Source of the DNA: Alphaproteobacteria bacterium
Lineage (GTDB): Bacteria; Pseudomonadota; Alphaproteobacteria; UBA9219; RGZA01
NCBI GenBank assembly: GCA_021732145.1
Contig: JAKFVN010000049.1
Coordinates: forward strand, 1 to 50,507
DNA length: 50,507 nt
Reading direction: 5' to 3'
Position 1 is the stretch's first letter; every line of letters begins with the position of its first letter. Shown here piece after piece: positions 44,423-50,507 of this stretch. The notes below the pieces were generated by a model. That model saw only the letters and a list, made by a program, of their open reading frames with translations, searched no databases and was not told the DNA's origin. The position numbers and the translations under genes are program-made.

Positions 44423-45745
44423 TTAGTCAATATCCATAAACATAAAATTATTGTTCGATAATTCCTGAACCTTTGGCAAATGCGCGCGTATGGCTTTCTG
44501 CAAATTACTGCGCTCATCAATGAATTGCTCAATTTTTGCGATTAAATCCTGCGTTTCAAGCACCGCATTCGGGCTTACCAATAGCCATTCCGGCAGATTG
44601 AAATAATCAAACAGCCCCTGGAATTTATCCTGATAGGTCAGCGCCAGAACCGGCACGCCCATGCCAAGCGCCGCAATCGCCAGATGCATGCGGCCGGTCA
44701 CAAGGCCATCTGCAAGCCCAACCATACCCTTCAGCGTTGCGGCTGTGGGCTGCCCCGTAATGTGCAGGATATTTTTCAGGCCTCTTGCCTGCAATTGCTT
44801 CGCGATTGCATCCAGGCAAATATTATCGGCCAGCTTCGCGCGAAAATCATGCGGAACCAGCAGCCAGCCAACCTTCTTACGCTGTGAAACGCCTGCAATA
44901 ACATTCACCATGCCATCAACCAGCGCTTTAATCTGCCGGGTGCTTGCATGCTTAATCAGCATGGGGTGAAGGTTGAAACCGATCACCTCATTGCCAGCTT
45001 CGCGCTGCTGGCTAACCCATGCGCTAACGCTCTTATATTCTGCACCCTGCGCATCTGGCTTAAGGCAAAAGGCGGCATCTGTAACCTGATGCGTATCGCG
45101 TGATGTGAATGCCTTGAAACGGCTGTTTGAAATCGCATCCCGCAAGTTAAACCGTACCGATGGGTGCATGTGCTGGAAGGCTGCTTTCAGTTCCGGCGCG
45201 GGCGCGGCATTAAAGCTAAAGCCGATAAAGGCAACCCGTGCGCCCAAACGCGCGCACAGATCGCCAATAATCAAATAACCGAGCGTGCCATAGGATGTGT
45301 AATAGCCATCCATCGCATCCGCGCCAAGCAACGCCACTGCATCGGGTGCATAACTCTTTAAATCAGCATAGAGCTGTTCTGGATTAATCATATCTTGCCA
45401 TGCACGCAGCGGCACGCAGCCCATTTTATTCGCAGCCATATCGGCGGCATCGGTTGCGGTCAGTACGGCGATGTGCATGCTTGGATTTTTTGCTCGGGCT
45501 TTATCAATAACCGCCGTCATCATCGCATGGTCACCGCGCGAGCCTGTTAACGTATAAGGATCCGGTGGGATAACCAGCAGCCTGTCAAAACGCTGCGATG
45601 AAGGCTTGCCCGCAATGGCCTTGGCGAGCGATAACCATTCCTGCACGGCGTGATTATACCGATGCTTGGCGCGCAGCGCCGCAATAAACGGGATGCGCGA
45701 CAAAACGGCGTTAACAATCCGCTTAGGTGTGATTTTTTTTGTCAT
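44423..45745 (-). CDS. polysaccharide pyruvyltransferase family protein
   Basis: 440 residues. LLVIPPDPYTLTGSRGDHAMMTAVID and the C-terminal LADGLVTGRMHLAIAALGMGVPVLALTYQDKFQGLFDYF match the CsaB/PssM-like pyruvyltransferase family (PF04230). It would add ketal-linked pyruvate from phosphoenolpyruvate to a sugar of the polymer, giving negative charge. Its stop is two bases from that of the convergent acetyltransferase. It follows the flippase with a four-base overlap. Confidence 0.82.
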   Translation of the reverse strand: MTKKITPKRIVNAVLSRIPFIAALRAKHRYNHAVQEWLSLAKAIAGKPSSQRFDRLLVIPPDPYTLTGSRGDHAMMTAVIDKARAKNPSMHIAVLTATDAADMAANKMGCVPLRAWQDMINPEQLYADLKSYAPDAVALLGADAMDGYYTSYGTLGYLIIGDLCARLGARVAFIGFSFNAAPAPELKAAFQHMHPSVRFNLRDAISNSRFKAFTSRDTHQVTDAAFCLKPDAQGAEYKSVSAWVSQQREAGNEVIGFNLHPMLIKHASTRQIKALVDGMVNVIAGVSQRKKVGWLLVPHDFRAKLADNICLDAIAKQLQARGLKNILHITGQPTAATLKGMVGLADGLVTGRMHLAIAALGMGVPVLALTYQDKFQGLFDYFNLPEWLLVSPNAVLETQDLIAKIEQFIDERSNLQKAIRAHLPKVQELSNNNFMFMDID

Positions 45746-47211
45746 GAATCCTTCAAACGACCTGGGATTTTCAAGAACGCGAGTATAGACATCATGCGTT
45801 CGCGCGCAAACAGCAAAACGCCGCCCGCATATACGGTTACGAATATCGCGCCCAATGCAATTCCGCGAAGGAATGCGCCTTCAATCAAGTTCACAAGCAT
45901 ATCGTGCGATACCAGAACAGCCGCAAAGCCAAGCAACGCAAACGATACGAACGGCACAAACCGGCGAACCAGCTCCATTCTATCTATTTCAAGCACGCGC
46001 GTTACAAAAACAAAGCTGGGCAGCACCACGGCGGACTGCGCGATGCAGAAATAGGTAACGAAGGTAAAAATATCCTCATTCCTGCTGAATATGAATATGG
46101 GTGCGAGCGTCAGTATCTTGATAATATTCAGATAGAAAAGATAAACGGGACGGCCCATAGCCGAAAAATAGGAGGCATTTAAAATCAGCATGCATTGAAC
46201 CGCACCGAATAGCAGCAACGGGCGCACCAGCCTGTCAATCATCTCCCACTTATGACCAAACAAAACCGTGCTTATTTCCGGTGCCAGCGCCGATAGCATC
46301 ATGAAAACCGGAGAAATGACCGCAATGTTGGTCGTGACCGTGTTGAGATATACATTCTGGATGCGCGGGCGGTCATGCGCAATCTTTGATAACAGCGTTG
46401 ATGCCACATCGGATAATACCGATTGCAGCAATATAATAAGCACCTGCAACAAACGGTAACTGGCGCTGTATAGCCCAAGCGTTGCCGTGCCAAACAGCGT
46501 AACAATCATGATGTCTGCGGTGCGCACGGCGGTATAATCAAGAACGCGCTGGCCAAAAATCGAACTGCTGAATTTCACCAGCGGCTTCAGCGCGGTTGTC
46601 GCAAAATTAAAGCTTGGCTTCCACACTGGCCGTGCCCACAGCCAGATAAGGTTCACGAAAATCATCACATACATTTGCACAACCAGCGACCACACCCCGC
46701 CACCCGAATAGGCCACGATGCATGCAGTGGTGCCGCCAAGCGCTGTGCCCGCCAAGGTGCGCAAGGCCAATTGCTTGAACTGTGTATGCCGCCGGTATAA
46801 CGCCTCCTGGAACAGGGCGGCGGTGTTAAACGGCGACAAGAATGCAATGGCTTTCACCACAGGCGCGAGGCCCGCAACGCCAATCCATTCCTCAACCAGG
46901 CTGGCATTGCATATCACTGCAATACTGAGCAGTACTGAAAGGCCGATGGACATGAAAAACGGCAGGTTGATGTCTTCATCTTTTAAGTCCTGCTTTTGAA
47001 TAATCGCTTCGCCAAAGCCAAACTCTGCAACAATGGTCATCAGCGTTAGCACAAGAATGCCGGCTGCAACGGTTCCGTATTCAACCGGCGTGAGCAACCG
47101 CGCCAGCACAATAAACAGCACAAAAGTCAGTATCTTGCTGCCCCAGCTTTGCGCCGCCGACCACATCAGGCTATGAATGGCTTTTTTCCTGAAATCCTCG
47201 CCAGGCATCAT
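45742..47211 (-). CDS. lipopolysaccharide/exopolysaccharide flippase, Wzx type
   Basis: 489 residues, about 14 hydrophobic segments. Starts SLMWSAAQSWGSKILTFVLFIVLARLLTPVEYGTVAAGILVLT, the signature of the polysaccharide-exporting PST/Wzx family (WzxC-like). It flips lipid-linked repeat units across the inner membrane to the Wzy-like protein. The ATG at 47209-47211 overlaps the preceding stop as ATGA; the ATG at 47208 is also possible. Confidence 0.87.
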   Translation of the reverse strand: MMPGEDFRKKAIHSLMWSAAQSWGSKILTFVLFIVLARLLTPVEYGTVAAGILVLTLMTIVAEFGFGEAIIQKQDLKDEDINLPFFMSIGLSVLLSIAVICNASLVEEWIGVAGLAPVVKAIAFLSPFNTAALFQEALYRRHTQFKQLALRTLAGTALGGTTACIVAYSGGGVWSLVVQMYVMIFVNLIWLWARPVWKPSFNFATTALKPLVKFSSSIFGQRVLDYTAVRTADIMIVTLFGTATLGLYSASYRLLQVLIILLQSVLSDVASTLLSKIAHDRPRIQNVYLNTVTTNIAVISPVFMMLSALAPEISTVLFGHKWEMIDRLVRPLLLFGAVQCMLILNASYFSAMGRPVYLFYLNIIKILTLAPIFIFSRNEDIFTFVTYFCIAQSAVVLPSFVFVTRVLEIDRMELVRRFVPFVSFALLGFAAVLVSHDMLVNLIEGAFLRGIALGAIFVTVYAGGVLLFARERMMSILAFLKIPGRLKDS

Positions 47212-48416
47212 GCTGCTAATACCTGTTTGCTCAATTCATTATTATGCGCCGCGCAGTATTCATTCCACAACTGCGTGATGCGCAAACGCTCTGCCGCCTG
47301 ATGGGCCGGCATATCATGAAGCTGCACAATGGCCCGCGCGGCTGATGCCGGGTTATTTAGCGCAATCGCTGGCAGAATGTTCAAAAACTCAAAACCGCGC
47401 AGGGATTCCGCCGTGGCAATAACCGGGTTCCCCGCCATCACTGCATCCAGTACTTTTATTTTGATGCCACCGCCATGCACGACAGGGCTGATGACCGCAA
47501 GGCCATCGCGCAAGATTGCCGAAAGCTCCTCATCGGAAACAAAGCCCATATGCTTGATGTTGGGTTTATTTGCACCCGGCAACTCCGCGCTGCCCTTCCC
47601 CACCAGCATGATGCATATGGAAGGGTTCAGTGTAGCAAGCGCAGGTGAAAGGTGATTGATAATCCATTCCAGCGCAGCCTTGTTTGGCAAGAACCCGGTG
47701 CCGCCCACGAATACAACATAGGGTTTGGCTGCGCCCCTGGTGCGGTCATCATGCTTTTTTCGTTCAGTCAGCATAGGGCATAACGATAGTGTCCTGGCAT
47801 TCAGCCAGCCATAGAATTGCTGGTCATAGCCCGATAAAAAAACGGTCAATGCCGCGCGGCTGACAAGGATGCTTTCAATAACCCATGCCTTGATGGCATC
47901 CATATATAAAAACAGTTTTGCGAGGATAGCGGGATTAAGCTGGCTGGTGCCCAGCAGGTAAAGCGGCATGGCATCATGCGCAATCAATATGGTTTTATTT
48001 TTTAACGCGAGCAAGGAGCAGAACGGGATATTGCACATGGCCAGCATGTGGTCGATAACCACCACATCATGATTCCTGGCAAGCTCAACTTTTATTTCCC
48101 GCTTCGCGGCATCGCATTGAAACGCATAGGCCGCAAGCGGCGCGCAATTGAGCATAATCGATTTCAATTTTTTGATGATGCGCGATAGACCGCCCGATTC
48201 ATTTTGCAGATCGCCGATATATGATTTGAAATGTGGCCACGGCAATTGGGCCGCCGGCATTTGCGCGCCCGCCACTCCCGCCTGAACAATAATCCCGCGC
48301 AATTCAATATCACGGCATTGAACAAGTTCCAGAATATGTTCACGCAGCACAACATCCATGCCGCTGCTGGGCTGGGCAGGATTTCCGACACCTATATACA
48401 GGACTTTTTTAGCCAT
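47208..48416 (-). CDS. glycosyltransferase, GT4/GT1 type
   Basis: About 402 residues from the ATG at 48416; a TTG four codons upstream (48428) is also in frame. The start VLYIGVGNPAQPSSGMDVVLREHILELV, the middle VVFVGGTGFLPNKAALEWIINHLSP and the late VHGGGIKIKVLDAVMAGNPVIATAESLRGFEF form a GT-B transferase. No clear ribosome site. It begins a minus-strand run with the flippase and pyruvyltransferase. Sugar specificity unknown. Confidence 0.82.
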   Translation of the reverse strand: MAKKVLYIGVGNPAQPSSGMDVVLREHILELVQCRDIELRGIIVQAGVAGAQMPAAQLPWPHFKSYIGDLQNESGGLSRIIKKLKSIMLNCAPLAAYAFQCDAAKREIKVELARNHDVVVIDHMLAMCNIPFCSLLALKNKTILIAHDAMPLYLLGTSQLNPAILAKLFLYMDAIKAWVIESILVSRAALTVFLSGYDQQFYGWLNARTLSLCPMLTERKKHDDRTRGAAKPYVVFVGGTGFLPNKAALEWIINHLSPALATLNPSICIMLVGKGSAELPGANKPNIKHMGFVSDEELSAILRDGLAVISPVVHGGGIKIKVLDAVMAGNPVIATAESLRGFEFLNILPAIALNNPASAARAIVQLHDMPAHQAAERLRITQLWNEYCAAHNNELSKQVLAA

Positions 48417-48498
48417 TAATGCGCGCAAGGATGCATGGGTTCATATGCATCTATATACGGGAAGTAGGGCTTAAATAGAAGCGCGTTTTAATGGCGGC

Positions 48499-50507
48499 TT
48501 AATGCAGCATTCCAACGGTTGGTGGCTTGCGCTGGCGTTTCTGCCATTCATCATCAAATATCAGGAATTCGGGAATTGCCAATGGTGTCTGCAAACTCTT
48601 CTTCACAGTGTTTGGAAGTTGCAGCGCAAGCGACAAATCAGGCGTTGGCGTGACAACCACAACCACTGGCGTTCCGGTTGCAAGAATGTCGGCAATCGTC
48701 ATCGCGCTGCTATTATAGGTGTAGTTGCTGCTGTCAGTGCCAGTCAGGATGAGGCCCGTTACATTAACTGGCTTATTGGTGCCCACGCTGCTGTTCGAAT
48801 AATGCGCGTCGCTATAGGTATAGGTCAGGATATCGCCCGATACACGGTTATCGCTCAGCATGACAATCGCATTGTCATTGCCATCATACACTTTATTGGA
48901 AGCCGTTGCGCTAATCAGCAATGCGCGCGGCGTGATATCTGCTGTAGCCGCGCCGGTGCTTGCGGTTACGTAATTGCCGCTTGCCACGCCAACAAGGCTT
49001 ATGCCTGTCACGCTGATGGCCTTGCCCACGCCCACATTCTTATCGTTAAAGTTTGAATTGAAGGTATAGCCAAACACATCGCCTGCAATGCGATTATCGG
49101 TGATATGAATGCCGGCGGTTGTGGTGCCGTCATATACCTTGTTCACGCCAACAATGCTTGCAACCAATGTGCGCGGCGTAATCGTCGCAGTGGTGCTTGC
49201 GGTGGTGTTGAAGGCGTAATTGCCCGCATCGCCTGTTGCGATACTGATGCCGGTTACATTGATGGTCTTGTTCACGCCAGCATTCTTATTCACGAAGGTT
49301 GCAGCGCCATAGCTGGTGGTGAACACATCGCCCGCCACGCGGTTATCATTCAACGTGATGCCTGCAGCCGTTAAACCGTCATACACCTTGCCTGTACCGC
49401 TTGCGGTAATCAGCAAGGCGCGCTTGGTGATATTTGCCGAGGCCGATGCGGTTGCATTGAACGTATAGTTACCTGAATCACCGCCAGCAATGTTCAAGCC
49501 AAGCACGCTGATGGACTTGCCCGTGCCCACGTTCTTATCCGCAAAATCGGAACTGGTATAGCTGGTGGTGAACACATCGCCCGCCACGCGGTTGTCATTT
49601 AATGTAACACCTGCGGTTGTCAGGCCATTATATGCACGACTGATACCGGTTGCGCCGATGGTGAGCGCGCGCGGGGTAATGTCAGCCGTAGCGCTGGCGC
49701 TTGTGTTAAAGGTATAGTTGCCAGCATCCCCTGTTGTGATATTGATGCCAGTGATATTGACTGTCTTGCCACTGCCCACATTCTTATTGGCAAAGGTGCC
49801 GGTATAGGTTGTGGTGAACACATCGCCCGCCACGCGGTCATCAGAAAGCGTTGCAGCAGCAACCGTGTTCCCGTTATAGACCTTGTCAATACCTGTTGCA
49901 GTGATGGTAAGTGCACGCTGCGTGATGTCAGCCGATGCGCTTGCGGTGGTGTTGAAGCTATAGTTTGCTGAATCCCCACCGGTAATGCTCAGGCCCGTTA
50001 CGTTGATTGACTTATTGTTGCCCACATTCTTATTGGCGAAGTTCGCCGCGCCATAGCTGGTGGTGAATACATCGCCCGCCACGCGGTCATCGCTGAAGCT
50101 TGCGCCAGCAGTTGTCAGGCCGTTATACACCTTATCCACGCCAGTCGCTGAAATCGTCAATGCGCGCTGCGTAATATCGGCTGCGGTGCTTGCCGTTGTA
50201 TTAAAGGTGTAATTTGCTGCATCACCCGATGTGATATTGATGCCCGTTACGCTAATCGCCTTGCCAATGCCCACATTCTTGTCGCCAAAGGTAGCGCTGC
50301 CATAGCTGGTGGTGAATGTGTCGCCCGCCACGCGGTCATCGCTGAAGTTCACGCCCGCTGTGAGGGTGCCGTTATAAATCTTATCCGCGCCAGTCGCTGA
50401 AATGGTCAATGCGCGCTGCGTGATATCGGCGGAAGCAGAGGCCGTGGTATTGAACAAGTAATTTGCTGCATCACCGCCGGTAATGTTCAGGCCAGTCACG
50501 CTGATAC
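48499..50507 (-). CDS. surface adhesin with MBG/YDG repeats, C-terminal part
   Basis: 669 residues up to the right edge, still open there. Seven complete repeats of 82-83 residues (ITQRALTISATG.DKVYNG....AG..FSDDRVAGDVFTTSYG...F.NKNVG..K.I.VTG..I..GD..NY.FNTTAS..AD) and part of an eighth fill most of it. The KVYDG motif identifies the YDG/MBG domain of filamentous-haemagglutinin-like adhesins. The repeats are followed by a 62-residue Pro/Val tail ending TVGMLH without an autotransporter barrel. The N-terminus with signal and secretion domain would be beyond the edge. It lies 82 bases downstream of the transferase. Confidence 0.85.
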   Translation of the reverse strand, partial: ISVTGLNITGGDAANYLFNTTASASADITQRALTISATGADKIYNGTLTAGVNFSDDRVAGDTFTTSYGSATFGDKNVGIGKAISVTGINITSGDAANYTFNTTASTAADITQRALTISATGVDKVYNGLTTAGASFSDDRVAGDVFTTSYGAANFANKNVGNNKSINVTGLSITGGDSANYSFNTTASASADITQRALTITATGIDKVYNGNTVAAATLSDDRVAGDVFTTTYTGTFANKNVGSGKTVNITGINITTGDAGNYTFNTSASATADITPRALTIGATGISRAYNGLTTAGVTLNDNRVAGDVFTTSYTSSDFADKNVGTGKSISVLGLNIAGGDSGNYTFNATASASANITKRALLITASGTGKVYDGLTAAGITLNDNRVAGDVFTTSYGAATFVNKNAGVNKTINVTGISIATGDAGNYAFNTTASTTATITPRTLVASIVGVNKVYDGTTTAGIHITDNRIAGDVFGYTFNSNFNDKNVGVGKAISVTGISLVGVASGNYVTASTGAATADITPRALLISATASNKVYDGNDNAIVMLSDNRVSGDILTYTYSDAHYSNSSVGTNKPVNVTGLILTGTDSSNYTYNSSAMTIADILATGTPVVVVVTPTPDLSLALQLPNTVKKSLQTPLAIPEFLIFDDEWQKRQRKPPTVGMLH
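48688..50424 (-). repeat. seven tandem repeats of 246-249 bases coding for MBG/YDG domains
   Basis: Reading in the direction of the gene, units of 83, 83, 82, 83, 83, 82 and 83 codons start with Ile-Thr-(Gln/Pro/Lys)-Arg. The first five keep RVAGDVFTT or RVAGDTFTT; the last two are the most diverged. A partial eighth copy lies at 50425-50507. Confidence 0.92.

Noticed and set aside
48688-50424. Regular repeats that could suggest a CRISPR array
   Set aside because: The repeats are about 247 bases, continuous, without spacers, and code for MBG/YDG protein domains in one frame.

Overview
The window looks like a chromosomal segment of an alphaproteobacterium of intermediate GC (roughly 52-53% by eye). 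The lineage call rests on a RegB/RegA redox two-component pair with its quinone-site motif and redox cysteine, on the order purM - DUF2066 - PerM - Hda at the left edge, and on FixH and Rrf2-type genes. I cannot place it more precisely. I see no rRNA, tRNA, insertion sequence or CRISPR array.

Left part (1-14 kb): housekeeping genes. These are partial purM, a DUF2066 lipoprotein-like or periplasmic protein, a PerM-type permease, the replication regulator Hda, a CobW-family zinc/metal GTPase, galE, queH with ogt, a cold-shock protein, a degenerate ion-channel-like protein with a methyltransferase, an HU protein, a DEAD-box helicase with a very long disordered repeat tail, a small exported protein behind a structured leader, and Uup.

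Middle (14-25 kb): a compact queF-queE-queD-queC operon for the queuosine precursor preQ1 (QueH, which finishes Q in the tRNA, lies 8 kb to the left). It is followed by a sulfur block: an Rrf2 regulator, the sulfate ABC transporter sbp-cysT-cysW-cysA, the divergent tRNA hydroxylase trhO, fixH, and a cystathionine beta-synthase / gamma-lyase pair for transsulfuration. This QueD has Ser where the catalytic Cys is expected.

25-33 kb: a Tat-exported DUF1513 protein, two adjacent unrecognised genes (26172-29628; one very long, basic and disordered, the other with a possible LPD7-like C-terminus), a YheS-type ABC-F ATPase, and regB-regA. The orphan pair is the best candidate here for an undescribed system.

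Right part (33-50.5 kb): an exopolysaccharide/capsule locus with two O-antigen ligase/polymerase-type proteins, a Wzc-type tyrosine autokinase, four GT4 glycosyltransferases, a PslG-like glycoside hydrolase, a hexapeptide acetyltransferase, a pyruvyltransferase and a Wzx flippase. It ends in the C-terminal part of a large surface adhesin built of about 82-residue MBG/YDG repeats that runs off the right edge.

Five of the eight convergent gene pairs overlap by exactly four bases through shared stop codons. Several leaders (before csp, the helicase and the small exported protein) carry inverted repeats that suggest post-transcriptional control.
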